Source: Podospora pseudoanserina (lineage: Eukaryota > Ascomycota > Sordariomycetes > Sordariales > Podosporaceae). Taken from it: a stretch of DNA of 64,000 nt. Shown here piece after piece: positions 1 to 11,518 of the stretch (position 1 is its first letter; each line of letters begins with the position of its first letter). Below the pieces are notes generated by a model. The model did no database searches. It was not told where the DNA came from and was given only the letters and a program-made list of their open reading frames with translations. The stretch covers positions 124,001 through 188,000 of the forward strand of contig NC_085921.1 of NCBI RefSeq assembly GCF_035222485.1, read 5' to 3'. Both the position numbers and the translations under genes were made by a program.

Positions 1-960
1 CACAATGCGCCAATCCACAAACGAATTAACGCGTCTTGGACTGCCCACTCCCTGTCCAGCAAGTACAGGATCCGCGTCGCATCTTAAAGAGGCCGTGCCG
101 ATTCTGCCCAGGCCGGCACTGTGAACTTGGAGAAGACACAGGTGAGACGGCCACCCCTCCTTCCTTCCTCCCTCCCTCCCCTCCCTTTGACTTATCTCTC
201 TGTACTGCCTGCCTAAATACAATAACTCGAGATATGCCCTCGACGCCTGAACAAAGATATTCGGGTGGCTGGTTGGGTCGCTGCGGCCTCAGGTTTCAAC
301 TGGCCCATTCGATGAGACTGCGCCCTGGCAGATGTTCCAATGCCACCATCTCTTGCCAAGGCGTCAAAAGAGGAGTTGGGCAGAAGAAACAAGCGGCTAC
401 CCAGGACGGGGGGATTTCGCACAGGCTTTCTTCCTTTCTTTTTATAGTGGCCGTTTGATCGGTTGATCATGGCGGGGGTTTTGGTGGCAAGCGAGCAAGC
501 TTAACTCGACCAGCACCTTTGGGAGGGGAACGATGAACCCCTCGTCTTCAAACTGGAATCCACACTGCACACCCGACCTGTGTACCTCGCTCATCGAACC
601 CGATTCACGTCACCTGTTTTTCCCCTGACGATGATGCGCAACCCCCCTGAGATGGCACATACAGGAAAAATAATGTATGTAGGCAGTAGGAACCATCATT
701 CCACAGGCTGACACTACTGCAACTGTCGGGCGAAGTGCCTCACTCATCCCATTCATGATTTGTTCCTTCAAGAACCTATGTCGCAGCAGCTGCCAGCTGG
801 CACCCGTCAAGCCATCTGCTACTGCACTTCCAGGTTGCCAAGCCTTCCAAGCTTCCAGATGCTCCTCAGAAGCTCTGGCTTTGGGCCTTTCCGTCATAAG
901 CCGACCTCACCTCACCTCACGGACGAACGACATTTGTATCTGTCCTCGTGTCCATTCACA
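1..960. other. Upstream region without a recognised gene
   Basis: No open frame here resembles a known protein and none is supported by splice logic. The right part is the 5' flank and leader of the thymidylate kinase gene starting at 961. A pyrimidine-rich stretch lies at about 150-190. Confidence 0.5.
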
Positions 961-1845
961 ATGACATCAGCAAACGATGGCAACACCAAACCCACCCGGG
1001 GCGCCCTTATCGTCCTGGAAGGCCTCGACCGGTCAGGCAAGACAACCCAGGTCAAGCTTTTGGAGCAGCGGTTTGTTGAACTGGGCAAATCCGTAAAAGT
1101 GATGCGGTTTCCCGGTACGTATCTGCTGAGAGAAAGAAGCATGGCCGTCTAACATGGCCAAACCAACCCAGACCGCACAACCCCGATTGGCCAGATGATT
1201 AACTCATATCTGACTTCCCAAACAACCATGTCGGACCACGTGATTCACCTGCTCTTCTCGGCCAACCGCTGGGAAGCCGCGTCGCTCATCACCTCGTTGC
1301 TGTCGCATGGCACGACAGTCATTTGCGACCGCTACTACTACAGCGGCATCGTCTACTCGGCCGCCAAACACAACCCCCTTTTACCGCTCTCGTGGGCTCG
1401 CTCGCCAGAGGTCGGGCTCCCCAGACCAGATTTGGTTTTGTTCCTGGACCTGGACGAGCAAGAGGCCAAGAAGAGGGGAGGCTGGGGAGGTGAGGTGTAC
1501 GAGAAGGCCGAGATGCAGAGGAGGGTGAGAGAGTTGTTTTGGGGTTTGAGCTTGGGAAAGATCGTGGGGGCGCCGCATTCTGCTCTGGAGTGTGCCCCTG
1601 GTGAAGGTGCAGGCACCAAAGGAGGAGAAGAGGAGGAAGTTGCTGTCGGTCCACCCAGCGCACAAACACCGGATATCAGTGGAGGGGTCGAGCACCGGTT
1701 CAGACAAGAGGAGGAGGACTTGCATGTGGTAGATGCCAGTGCGAGTGTGGAGGAGGTTGCCGAAGGCGTGTGGAAGGTGGTCAGGGACAGAGTGGAGGCG
1801 GTGGAACGGGGCGAGGTCGGGAAGGTGGTGCGAAGAGTGTCATGA
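961..1845 (+). CDS. CDC8: Thymidylate kinase (dTMP kinase)
   Basis: Phosphorylates dTMP to dTDP with ATP in dTTP synthesis. Exons 961-1114 and 1172-1845, intron 1115-1171 (GTACGT...CCCAG), about 275 residues. Residues 15-30 contain the P-loop (VLEGLDRSGKTTQ). The splice restores the family signature FPDRTTPIGQMI around residue 50, which proves the join. The DRYYYSG motif and the PDLVLFLDL strand follow in order. After the LID region (EVYEKAEMQRRVRELF) there is an acidic, Gly/Glu-rich insertion of about 50-60 residues before the conserved VVDAS strand and C-terminal helix. This explains the length compared with the usual ~210-215 residues. The insertion is open and in frame. The ATG at 961 is the first one in frame with the P-loop. 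Confidence 0.95.
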
Positions 1846-2288
1846 TTTATTCATGCCCCATGCCAACAACACATTGTTGATCGTATGCTATTGAATGCTA
1901 TCCTATCCCTCCTGTCTGTAGCGTGCCAGGCTACATTATGTTGAATGATGGCAGATGCGATGTTGAGATCATCACCTCATACGTACAAATAAATCATGCA
2001 TGTAGATGCGCCCGCCCAACCAAATGCTCCATGCTGTGTCGGCTGCGCTGCATCGCGCTCTCGTGTACAGACCGCGACCGTCTTTCCCAAAACGCCATGT
2101 TTACGTATCTTCTTTTGTGAGGAAAAAAAAAGAGAGAGAAAACAAAAGGAAAGGTACAGAAAAAGCAAAATACCACACCGTATTCCCGAATATTTGTACT
2201 AGGCATCGCTGCCACCCATCCTGCTCTTTTGTTGAAAAGAATCACAACAGCCAGCAACACCTTATCAACGCAAAGGGTATCAGTTGTT
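1846..2288. other. Convergent 3' flank
   Basis: Lies between the stop codons of the converging thymidylate kinase and GTP cyclohydrolase genes. It must hold both 3' UTRs and includes an A/G-rich run near 2120-2165. No gene or structured RNA is recognised. Confidence 0.5.
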
Positions 2289-3299
2289 TTACCGGCGGTT
2301 GACGCCAATCAGACTCAGAAACTCGTTTCTTGTCTTCTCCTTCCTTTCAAAGCACCCCAGGACGCAGCTGGTGATGGTGCTCGTCGTCGTCTTTTCCACC
2401 CCCCTCATGACCATGCACAGATGGCTCGACTCCATCACCACGGCCACACCCTGGGGTTTGAGCACCTCCATGATGGCGTGCGCCACCTCCTTGGTCAGGC
2501 GCTCCTGGATCTGCAGTCGGCGGGCAAACAGCTCGGCGATGCGCGGCAGTTTCGAGATGCCAATGACGGCGTTGGACGGGATGTAGCCAATGTGCATCTT
2601 GCCGTTGAAGGGCACCAGGTGGTGCTCGCACATGCTGAACACCTCAATGTCCTTGACGATGACCATCTCGTTGTGGCCTTCCTGGAAGATGGCGCCGTTG
2701 ACAATGTCTCGCACGTTTTCCTGGTAGCCCTTTGTGAAGAAGAGCATGGCTTTGGCGTAGCGCTCCGGCGTGGCTAGGAGACCCTCCCTGTCGGGATCCT
2801 CGCCGATGCACTCGAGGAGGGTGCGGACGGCGCCCTTCATCTTCTCCATGCGCAGCTCCTTCTGCTCGGGTGACTCGTCTAACCTCTCCCGAGTGCCGCG
2901 GCTGGGGCGGGAGAGGCCGTCAAAGTCGATGAGGGGGCTCGGCGAGCGGGTCGACGTCTCGCCAGCCTCTTCCGGTGTCGGAGCGATGGCGGGCTCAGGG
3001 ACGGCCGCCGACGAGGTCGATGTCTTTCTCTTCTTCTTCTTTGGCGTGGGTTCGGGCTGGTCCCGGAAGTCGCGGGCTGGCTTGCTCATGCTGGAACGTC
3101 TCTCGGCGTTCTGACGGACGCTGGTGCCGTTGCCGCTGGCCTTGGTGTCATCTCCATCTTGGTCGTCGGCGGCGCTGGGGCGCTTCTTCTTGCTGCTGCT
3201 GCCATCCTTGCCCTTGGACTTTTTGGTGCGCCGGGGTTCGCCAGCGGACGAGGCACCCGAGGGGCTCTGGCTGCGAGAGGGCGATGCGAACTGAACCAT
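2289..3299 (-). CDS. FOL2: GTP cyclohydrolase I
   Basis: Converts GTP to 7,8-dihydroneopterin triphosphate, the first step of folate and pterin synthesis. The 336-residue protein is a single exon from the ATG at 3299. The frame stays open upstream of it, but the next residues look like leader translation. The first ~145 residues are a low-complexity, Ser/Lys-rich tail with KKKKRK-type basic patches. The catalytic domain fills the rest, with [13 protein letters not shown], the zinc-binding [10 protein letters not shown] (Cys and His ligands), [22 protein letters not shown] and a second Cys in [10 protein letters not shown]. It ends with the usual FLSLI segment close to the C terminus. The long charged N-terminal extension is common in filamentous fungal orthologues. 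Confidence 0.95.
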   Translation of the reverse strand: MVQFASPSRSQSPSGASSAGEPRRTKKSKGKDGSSSKKKRPSAADDQDGDDTKASGNGTSVRQNAERRSSMSKPARDFRDQPEPTPKKKKRKTSTSSAAVPEPAIAPTPEEAGETSTRSPSPLIDFDGLSRPSRGTRERLDESPEQKELRMEKMKGAVRTLLECIGEDPDREGLLATPERYAKAMLFFTKGYQENVRDIVNGAIFQEGHNEMVIVKDIEVFSMCEHHLVPFNGKMHIGYIPSNAVIGISKLPRIAELFARRLQIQERLTKEVAHAIMEVLKPQGVAVVMESSHLCMVMRGVEKTTTSTITSCVLGCFERKEKTRNEFLSLIGVNRR

Positions 3300-4295
3300 G
3301 ACGGAATGCGCAGACACGATGGATGATTCGGAGTGGGCGGAAATGTGTCGCCGTTGAAAGGAAAAATGGGGGAACTCGTTTGTTTGTTTGGTAGAAGGGG
3401 GAGACAGAGGATACAATGGCAGGCCGATGGCGCAAGCGGTCGAGTCAGGATTGGCAGACTCCGGTCCCCCTGCTCGGCGAGTTTTTTTTTCATGGACCCT
3501 GGATCCCAAACTTTGATATTTCAGTGGATACCCGAACATGGTTGGGTGAGAGGAGTGGGAGGTTTGACGTCAGGGTATGTAGTCTGCAGCAAATCGGGGC
3601 AGAATGAATACATGAACGTGTAAAGCATATGGTGATGGACAAGGTATATGCAGAGGCACAGGTGCTGGCGGTTAGCTGTGGCTGGCACATCACTTCATTG
3701 CCCCTTAGCATTGTTTTACGACTGATGGCACTCAATTGACCTATTGTGTTGCGTCCACCCGTTCGCGGACCGAAAAGTGAGCTTGCCCTTTCGAAAAAAA
3801 TAAATCGCTGACGTTCAGACGCTGCAGTGTCCCTCTGCCCCACACCCCCCTGGTGACGCGGGGCAGGTGGGTTACTTAGCGCAGAGCGAAGTGGACCTTG
3901 GCGCAGCAGTGGCACGGGCCATGGTCTTGGCGATGTCCAATCTATTATCTCTACAACAACTTTGGAGCTTTGGTGAAGTTCGACCACTCAGAAAAGGATA
4001 CCTATTCGACTCACCTTGCCAGGCAAGTAAAATATTTCATCTGAAAAAGGGACTTCATATTACCGAAGGCCTGGGAGCCAATCTCTACCAGGTCAGGTCC
4101 CTGTGTTAGGTTAGGTAGGAGGAGGTATCTACCAGACAGCAATCAAGAGCTCGGACCTCTTCGCGAACGACGCGGCCAATCTAATCTTTTGGGGACTGAC
4201 AGCTTCATCACCGCCGTATTCACCTTCTCTTTCGCTCCCACCTCTCACCTCTCCCATCTCCCCCCTTGACGTCCATTCGCAACAACAGCGTCGCG
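3300..4295. other. Divergent intergenic region (FOL2 / TAF11)
   Basis: Separates two divergently transcribed housekeeping genes and so carries both promoters. Neither side shows a clear TATA box. A tRNA-like stretch near 3418-3490 was considered and rejected. No gene is recognised. Confidence 0.5.
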
Positions 4296-5400
4296 ATGAA
4301 CAGCACTCCCAACAAAAAGCGCACCGCCGATGGCGCCAGCGTCCAGTCGCCTGCTCTCAAGCGACGCAAAGCCTCCACCATGTCCATCTCGTCCATTCCC
4401 GGATCTGCCCATCCGCTTCGCCAAACCTCGTTCCCCCCGCCAGACGACCTTGCTGGTGCGCGATCCCCTTCGGTCGATTTTGACGCCATGAGCCACGTTT
4501 CGGGCAGTCAAGTCAGCATGAGCGTCACCGGCCCCCCCAAGAAGAAGCGCGGCCGCAAGTCAAAGGCTGATAAGGCACGCGAACGAACTCCCTCGGTAGT
4601 TGGCGGAACCGCCAAATCAACTGCTGGCCCTGGCGGCAGTGTGGTGTCCGGTGCCGGCGGAAAGAGCACTGCACCCGGCGCCGCGGGGGGTGCAGGTGAG
4701 GACGGAGACGGCGACGAGGATGGGGACACAGAGGTGGCCGCTACTGGCGCTGCCCTGACCAAAGAACAAAAGGAGGAGGAACATAGACAGAGGGGTATGT
4801 TGATCGGCGCCTTCAACGACGAACAATTTGACAGATTCGAAAATTGGCGAGCCGCCAACTTGAGTAAGGCTGCCGTGAGGAGAGTAAGCATCGCAAAAAG
4901 CCCCGTCTCGCTTTCTTTTTGGACAAGTCCGCATGCTAACAACCTTTCTCCTACAGCTTGTTAATGCTACCATCTCGCAGTCCGTAGCAGAGAACGTTGT
5001 GATTGGCATGCGTGCTGTGGCCAAGGTCTTTATCGGCGACATCATCGAGAGTGCCCGTAGGGTGCAAGGGGAGTGGATTGACAAGACGGGGGAGAAGCAG
5101 ACGGATCTACCCACGCCGCCTGCCACGGCTGTTCCATCACCAGCCGCTACCGGAGAAGGCAGCGGTGTGCCTCATTCTGGACAGCTGGGGCTTGCCGACA
5201 ACACGGCCAGCAACACAGCCGCACCTGTCGAGGGGAGGCGTGGTCCGCTAAGACCAGAGCACATCAGGGAAGCCATGCGTCGCTACAAGACAGGCTTGGA
5301 AGGCGGCGGAGTGGGTATGCAGCAGATTTGGCATCAGCAACAGCAAAGCGGCGTTGAACGATTTCCCACGAGGACAGGAGGGAGGAAGATATTTCGTTAG
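4296..5400 (+). CDS. TAF11: TFIID subunit TAF11
   Basis: Histone-fold subunit of TFIID that pairs with TAF13 in RNA polymerase II initiation. Exons 4296-4883 and 4957-5400; the 73-nt intron has GTAAGC, a GCTAAC branch site and CTACAG. About 343 residues. The N-terminal ~165 residues are disordered, with basic KKKRGRKSK-type nuclear-localisation-like patches and Gly/Asp-rich stretches. The histone-fold domain starts at about residue 178 with MLIGAFNDEQFDRFENWR and continues across the splice (SKAAVRR/LVNATISQSV) through VVIGMRAVAKVFIGDIIE. A GPLRPEHIREAMRRYK segment closes the TAF11 domain, followed by a short tail. The first in-frame ATG is at 4296. Confidence 0.94.
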
Positions 5401-5752
5401 GTCCGGGCCGAGAGCCAGCACGACCGAGCCAAGGACAATCATGCATATTTTAGGGCGTTTGGGTTTTTCTTTCCATGTCATTACGCAAAGGTTGGTTGGT
5501 ACGCGACCTGGGAGAGACATGGCTCTGGAGGCAAAGAAAGGCACAGTTTGATACCCACTCTTACAAGACACGGGAATAATGGGAGTGGTTGGCGTTGTTT
5601 TTTTTGCTCTGCTTTTCTGTTGTTTTTCTTTCGGGGGAGGGAATGGGTTGCTTCATGGGTCGAGTCACCTGCCAGGACGGCAGATAGAATTCAGGTGTAG
5701 ATTGTTATGTGCATAAATAGGTACAACATAAAACAACTAATTACTTGGATCG
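5401..5752. other. Convergent 3' flank (TAF11 / cupin gene)
   Basis: Short stretch between two converging stop codons, with T-rich tracts near 5598-5630. It presumably holds both 3' UTRs. No gene is seen. Confidence 0.5.
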
Positions 5753-8720
5753 TTAGTACTCTTCCCCTTCATTTACACAAGTGATATGAACCACCGCCCC
5801 CCCGTAACACACGCTGCCCAGCTCGCAGTTTTCCCCCGCTGGCACTTTGAACATGCCATTCGGGCCCAATGAAAATTCCTGACCACAGAGCTTCACTTTG
5901 ACGATACCCTGGGCAACCGAACAAACCCTTGTCCTGGGCTCCTCCTGTTGGACACTGCCTGGGGCCGTAGAGGGCCGCCAGTGGACACTGCTTCCCGGCT
6001 GGATGGTGAGCAGCTGAAAGGAAATAGTTGGGGTCAGAGGAAGAGCAGACATCGAAGAGTGGGCGAGATAGGTCGAGGAGACGGCCACATCTGCATGACG
6101 TGTGTCGTCAGCTTCCTGGTGTGCAGAGAGGAACAGAAGTAAGAACAGGATCAGAGGTTGACTTACTCTCGGATTTGTCTCCCGTCCCTACCCGGATACG
6201 GCCGGGGGCAATCTCCCAGTCTGACATTGTGTAAGGCGGTACAACTCCCCGCGATGGGGAAGAGGCAGAAGAAGAAGAGGCAGATGACAATGGCAGTGCA
6301 CCCCTTCCTGATCGTTGCGGCCTTGCCCCAACAGAGGCTGGAGTTGATTTGGAGGTCTTCGAGGCTGTTGATGCTGACCGCTTCGCTGCCGAATGCTTGG
6401 ACCGAGAGACGGCTTGGGCAGGACGTTCTGGAGCTTGCTGAGTTGGGCGTGTCAATGACATAGACTTGGACAACCGCCCAGATTTTCTAGTGGATGTGAT
6501 GCTCTCCCTTAGGCCTTGGGCAGTGCCGCCAACACCAGCCTTTGTCAGGCATTCTTGTGACACTTGGGCCCTTGCTGCTCGTGATAATACCGGAACGCCA
6601 CCTTTTCCTTTCAAGGATTTACGGGTGGGCAAAGCGAAGATGGCTTCGTCGCTGCCGCTAGCTCCTGAAAAGCCACCTTTACTTGGCCTGGTATTCGGTG
6701 CTTCAGTAGGCCTAGTTTCTTTTGAAGAGTGGAGGCCACTGCTCGCGGTGGGTATGCTCTTGGCATGTAAAGGTGTTTTTGCGTGTTGATCAGGGACATG
6801 AAAATGTCTGGACGACGTGTTGCTACGGGCAGGCAGGTCGACGACAAGAAAAGTGTTTGACCGTCGTCCAGGCGTGTTGTAGGGGTTAGGGACTGGCACC
6901 GGTGTCTCTTTGGGCCTTTTGGGGGTCACATCGGACAGGGGAACTCTTTTCTCCGTCGTCTTTCTCCTTCCCGGTTGTCGAGGAGGTGCTTTTGGGGGGG
7001 CAGTTGCTGGATCGAGTGGTTGGCGAGAGATCACCAGCGCGGGCATTCTCCCTGTCCCAGGATCAGGAAGTTTTCGCTTCCCGAGAATGGACATGGTGCC
7101 ATCGCGGTTATCGTTGAGTAAAAGAGCCCGGTGACTTGCCTGGAAAGAGGTCAGCAACATCACTCCTCACAAAAATCACGGGCACAGGTGGGTAACCAAC
7201 GCTGAAATGCCCCCCAAGAGCCCAGGCCTCCGGAAACACAGTCTGACAATCCCGAATTGGACAAATCCATGGATATGGTTTATTGATTCGTGGTTCGTAT
7301 CCCTCAGGGAAAAGGGCACCGGCTCCGGGAATCCTGCGTGCCTCGCCATCCCATGTGCCCGTCCACTGAGAATAATGCCGCTCACCACACATGGTGATGG
7401 GGCTAGTCTCGCTTGGCTTTGCAGCTTTGTCATGGACGCTCTTGCAGGTATCCCGTTGTCGAAACTCACCATTCGGGAGAGTGGGAACAGGGATAGTTGT
7501 CTCTTCCACTGTCCGCGGTTGATTACCTCTAACCTCCTGCTCGGTCTTGGCCTCTTTGGCCCTTTTGAACCGCCGCTGTGTTTCGCCTTGAATGCGAAAA
7601 TCGTCTTCTGACCTTGCATCGCCATTGCCGCTTTGATCGCTGGTATTGTCACTGTCTACCCTGACAACTTCTGGCTCAGGCACTTGTTTAATGTTGACCT
7701 TGGGTGGGCTCGCCAACCGCCACGCGGAGACCGCCTTTTCCTGTTGGGAAACTCCAGCTCGTGACGGCGGCGTGACATGTCTCGCGTTCGAAACCAACAA
7801 GGGAAGCTCGCCATTTTCATGCCCGTTGGAGTCATGTGAGGTACGAGCAACTTGTTTCCCGTCATCTGTCGCGGCTGTTGAGCCGGTTCTGGTAGAGGGC
7901 CGTTGTCGTTGTGGAGAGCGGGATTGGTGCACTGGTGACTTTCTGGCCCAAGAAGGACTAGAGGTTGGTAGAATGAGTCTTCTGGTTGGCCTTGGACTCG
8001 GACCACCTAGCTCATCTAGTTGACCAAGTTCGTCTTCGCTGTTTTCGAGGGCGATGCGCTTATATTGACAATGCGATACGTGCGGAGATGGAGATGGAGA
8101 CCGCAAGAAATGTGGAAGCAATCTTCGTTTGGGAGCTAGGAAGGTTTCAGGGGGGGCTTCGAGGTTCCGTTTCTTGGTGGCGCTTGTTGAGGAGAGATAA
8201 GATTCGTTGTCAGGGCTTTGCCGGTGCTGGTGAAGACCAGTTCCTACCTCTGGTCTGGCATAGGTTGGCCCACCCCTGATCCCAAAATAAGATGCCGTCC
8301 GAAAAGCAACAGGAGCTGGTGATTTGGAAGGGCCCCGAGGCTGCGGCTTGTTTTTGAACTGTTCATGCGCGTCGCCTTGTTCTACCAAGGCGACTAGACC
8401 ATGTCAGCCAGTCTGCCGCTTCAACACATCTACAGGACAGGGAAATGGTATTTACCTTGTTTCTGCTTCCGTGGGCTTCTGCTCATACTCCGGGCACGGC
8501 CGCTGCCTCTGTCGCTGCTGGCCCTGTTCCTCTCACGGGCCTGCTTCAAGACCTTTTTGTTATACCTCAGGTTCTCGCTGCTAAAAACAACCTTCTTGCG
8601 TGCTGGCGTTGATGGACCAGACTCATGTTCTTCCAGCTCCCCAGAAGAAGGAACAGAGAGTTGTGGACTGCCATCGTCGGCGGCGCAACTACCGGCTCTC
8701 GTAGGCGTCTGAGAAGCCAT
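5753..8720 (-). CDS. C2H2-finger protein with Mif2/CENP-C-like cupin C terminus
   Basis: Four exons on the minus strand: 8720-8456, 8393-7201, 7139-6167 and 6111-5753; introns 62, 61 and 55 nt; about 929 residues. The protein is mostly disordered, Ser/Pro/Arg-rich and basic. Splicing 7201 to 7139 creates a classical C2H2 finger at about residues 465-490: CPIRDC, twelve residues, then HFSASH. The unspliced frame lacks the second His, so the intron is well supported. The last ~110 residues contain LLTIQPGSSVHW, VKVKLCGQEFSLGPNG and MFKVPAGENCELGS. This follows the pattern of the cupin dimerisation domain at the C terminus of CENP-C/Mif2. I did not find the centromere-targeting CENP-C motif (RRS.R...P..YW), so a true kinetochore CENP-C is not claimed. 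A nuclear or chromatin role is inference. The last splice (acceptor GGAAG) is the least certain. Confidence 0.68.
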
Positions 8721-8994
8721 GATGTGGCCGGGACTGTACATGGCGAGACTGATGAATCATGAAGGACAAGAAGGTGGGCACAATGCAAACCTGTTGTAGG
8801 CGAGATGTTGTCCCTATCGGGCTCTTCACATTCCAATACCCCGTCCTCTTGAGTCCCCTGCATCCAGGTCCGCAAAATGCTCAACAAGGGGAGGGAGGGA
8901 ATGAGACGCATGCCAGTAGAGTATGCTTCCACTTCCCTCTCATGCTTTACTCTTGACAATAATGTACATTTCATTTCCTATCATTACAGATGGT

Positions 8995-10163
8995 TCACGC
9001 CTCAACCTTTCCGGAAGCGTCTCCTCCCTTCGCAGCAGCACCAGCCTTGACCTTGGCGGCAAACGCGCGTCTCTCGGCAATCCTCTTCTCACGGTTTGCC
9101 CGCACACGAGCCTTGTATTCCTCCCTGAGCTGAGCCTTGGCAGCCTTGCGCTTCTTGATGGCGTTGAAGCTGCACATTCTCTTTCTGCGACGCAGGCGGA
9201 ACTTGGCCCTTCGGGAATCCATCTTTTCCGATCCTGGGATGGTTCCCACGTCACCCACCAGGCGACCAATCTCCCAGTTGCTCTCACGATAACTGTAGTC
9301 GTCCTGCAGTCTCAACACACGCGTGTTCATGCGGATCTCGGCCTCCTTCTTCAGGCGCTCCTTTTCCTTCTCGGCGGCGGCTTGTTGCAACCGTCTCTTG
9401 TGAAGCTTGTCCTTGATGAGAGCGGAGATGATCGAGTTGCCATCCTCGAGGGGTGTCTTTTTGGGCTCTCTGACGGCGGCCTCGACCGATTCTGGAGCCG
9501 TCTCCTCTGGCATCTCTATTTGCGGAAGACGAGTAACTGCTAGGGGAATGCCGCTGGGCGAGAGAGCATCGGGGGTGGCTGGGGCCTCTTCGGTCTTGCG
9601 GGGGACAGCCACCAACCCGAGTTTCCTCCGGCGGGGGGCGCCCGGGGGATAGGGGAGCTTGTCTTCACGGTTGAAGGTGACGCCAATGTACTGGCGTGTT
9701 GGGTGACGGGTGGGATCGCGGTAGTACTTGACGTAGCCAGCAACAGCGGCGTGGATGGTGTGGTCTCTTCCGAGGATTGTGTTCTCGCCTGGGTGCCATA
9801 TTGTACCACGCTGCTTGTAGATGATGTTGCCGGGAATGACATATTGATCTAGCGGGCGCCAGAGATTAGTTACCGGCACAGTCTCCCCCGCTCCATAGCC
9901 TCCTGCTTTTTCGTCAACATACCACCAGTCTTTTTGGCGCCCATCTTCTTGGCTATTGTCTTTTTATTAGGGATCCTGTAGGCACCCTGCGACTTGACCG
10001 AGGCATAACGTGTTCCCTGGAGGGCGGCATTGGTCTGTTGCAGCGTGATCCTTAGCCTTGTGAATCGCTCTTCGAGACCGGCAACAGTAGTCGTGGCGGT
10101 GGTGCCACGCAAAGAGGCAGCAGCCCCCCTCTGAAGGGGCCGCTGCAGCTGTACGAAGCTCAT
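8995..10163 (-). CDS. MRP7: Mitochondrial large-subunit ribosomal protein bL27m
   Basis: Structural protein of the mitochondrial large ribosomal subunit near the peptidyl-transferase centre. Exons 10163-9923 and 9848-8995, intron 74 nt (GTATGT...CGCTAG), about 364 residues. The N terminus is basic with Arg and hydroxylated residues ([13 protein letters not shown]...), as in mitochondrial presequences. The bL27 core begins before the splice ([23 protein letters not shown]). It continues with [32 protein letters not shown] and [11 protein letters not shown]. Exon joining gives GG/DQYVIPG exactly as in the family. A long Lys/Arg/Glu-rich C-terminal extension of about 220 residues follows, typical of fungal bL27m and absent in bacteria. 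The length matches yeast Mrp7 (about 370). Confidence 0.93.
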
Positions 10164-10566
10164 TGGAACCTCTCTGCAGCGGACTGGTCACGGCCAATCG
10201 CACGCTCACTACTGGCAGATCGGTGAGGCAAAATGACGGGGTCGGTTGGTGCGGGACTGACAGGCGACGACGGTGTGGTATAAAGTATTTCCTGGACCTT
10301 GTCCGTAGCTTGCTCGGCACCGGTGGGTGACTTGCCGGGGTGCAAGTTTTCCATGCTTAGTCATCCATCATCCAGGTTCCTGCCAAGACCTTGCCAGAGC
10401 CAACCAGTTGGTTACTGATAAGATAAGACTAATACACCAGCTGTCCGAATCCATGATGACCTCAAACTTCTGATCCCTTCCAATGGGGAGATTGCGCCAT
10501 TCGCATTGAACATTAGAATCCCCCCCTTAACCACTCGCACTGCCCATCAGTGCCTACACGTTTGAC
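10164..10566. other. Divergent promoter region (bL27m / LCL2)
   Basis: 403 bp between the start codons of two divergently transcribed genes. No TATA-like element is obvious. It contains GATAAGATAAGAC near 10418-10430, a pair of GATA-factor-type sites that could act on either gene; this is inference from the motif alone. Confidence 0.45.
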
Positions 10567-11032
10567 ATGCGCTCCTTTAGTTTGGTTCTGCTCGCCCTCG
10601 CGACCATGCTCACTCCCATTTCGGCGCAGTTTGGCTTCTTTGACCAAATGTTTGGCGGCGGTGGTGGCGGCGAACAGGAGCAACATCACGGTCACGGTCA
10701 CGGCGGGCACCAGCGACAACAGCAGAATGCGCCGAGCGATGGGGCAGGATATCGCGCCCAGTATGCCCGTCTTCATTGTGACAACTACCTCTGTCCCGAT
10801 ACGCTTGGTATGTTGCCATTTCCAACATTGTCAGCCTACCTTGTGGGATTGCTCGCTGATCCGTCTTTTAACAGCCTGTGTACACTTCCCCCACCACTGC
10901 CCTTGCCCTTGGCCTGCGCACGAAGAAAAGGTTGAACTGGCTGAGGGTCAAAGGATATGTGTGTCCCACGGAGGCTTCAAGGCCGGAGAGGCGGCGAGGA
11001 AGGTCGAGTTAGCCCGCAAGGGGCTGCTCTGA
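10567..11032 (+). CDS. LCL2: Lcl2 family (long chronological lifespan protein 2)
   Basis: Small secretory-pathway protein family linked in yeast to chronological lifespan and ER-associated processes. Exons 10567-10807 and 10875-11032; intron 67 nt (GTATGT...AACAG); 132 residues. A signal peptide is evident at residues 1-20 ([20 protein letters not shown]), followed by [11 protein letters not shown] and a His/Gln/Gly-rich linker. The conserved core is [12 protein letters not shown], and across the splice [14 protein letters not shown], with paired cysteines. It ends with [17 protein letters not shown] and a family-typical C terminus ARKGLL. All these blocks occur in the order and spacing of fungal Lcl2 proteins, and the splice restores the Cys-rich block exactly. 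Confidence 0.93.
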
Positions 11033-11377
11033 AGAATGACCATAGAGCAGAGACACAGACACAGCACGGGTCGCGCCATTTCTCACAGCAAAATGGCCTG
11101 GCGCAAACAGGACAGGCATGGAGCGTAACTGGTGCGCTGGGAATTGGAGTAAGGTAGTTGGCATGGGTCATAGACAGTGGCCATATACAGCCTGAAGAAC
11201 AAAGAAGCACAACGAAAGCAATGGAATTAGACCGTCAACGATACCTCCCTGCCCTAGAGACAAGTTGAATATGCATAGAACCACCATTCCTCATGTCCAG
11301 CGTGCCTACGCCAAATGCTCACTCATGATTCATCTCCACAGCCCCGCCGTCGAGGACAGAGAATCGCAAAAAAGCAC

Positions 11378-11476
11378 AAAAAAAAAGAAAAAAAAGAAAA
11401 AAAAGAAAAAAAAGAAAAAAAAGAAAAAAAAGAAAAAAAAGAAAAAAAAGAAAAAAAAGAAAAAAAAGAGAGAGAG
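11378..11476. repeat. A8G microsatellite
   Basis: Ten nearly perfect 9-bp units of eight A and one G (G at 11387, 11396 and every 9 bp to 11468), then a short GA run. It sits in the 3' flank of the converging LCL2 and GLC8-like genes, about 40 bp beyond the GLC8 stop codon. Because 9 is a multiple of 3 it produces a spurious poly-lysine frame. Confidence 0.95.
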
Positions 11477-11518
11477 AAAACAGAAAACGAATAAGAGACA
11501 AATAAAGCTTGCAATTGT

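Noticed and set aside
3418-3492. tRNA-like stretch (TGGCGCAAGCGGTC resembles an A box; T9 run follows)
   Set aside because: No B box (GGTTCGANNCC) and no pairing acceptor arm could be found; it lies in the FOL2 upstream region.
2289-3539. 80-residue upstream extension of the GTP cyclohydrolase frame
   Set aside because: The extension is open by chance and low in coding character; the ATG at 3299 gives the usual basic N-terminal tail.
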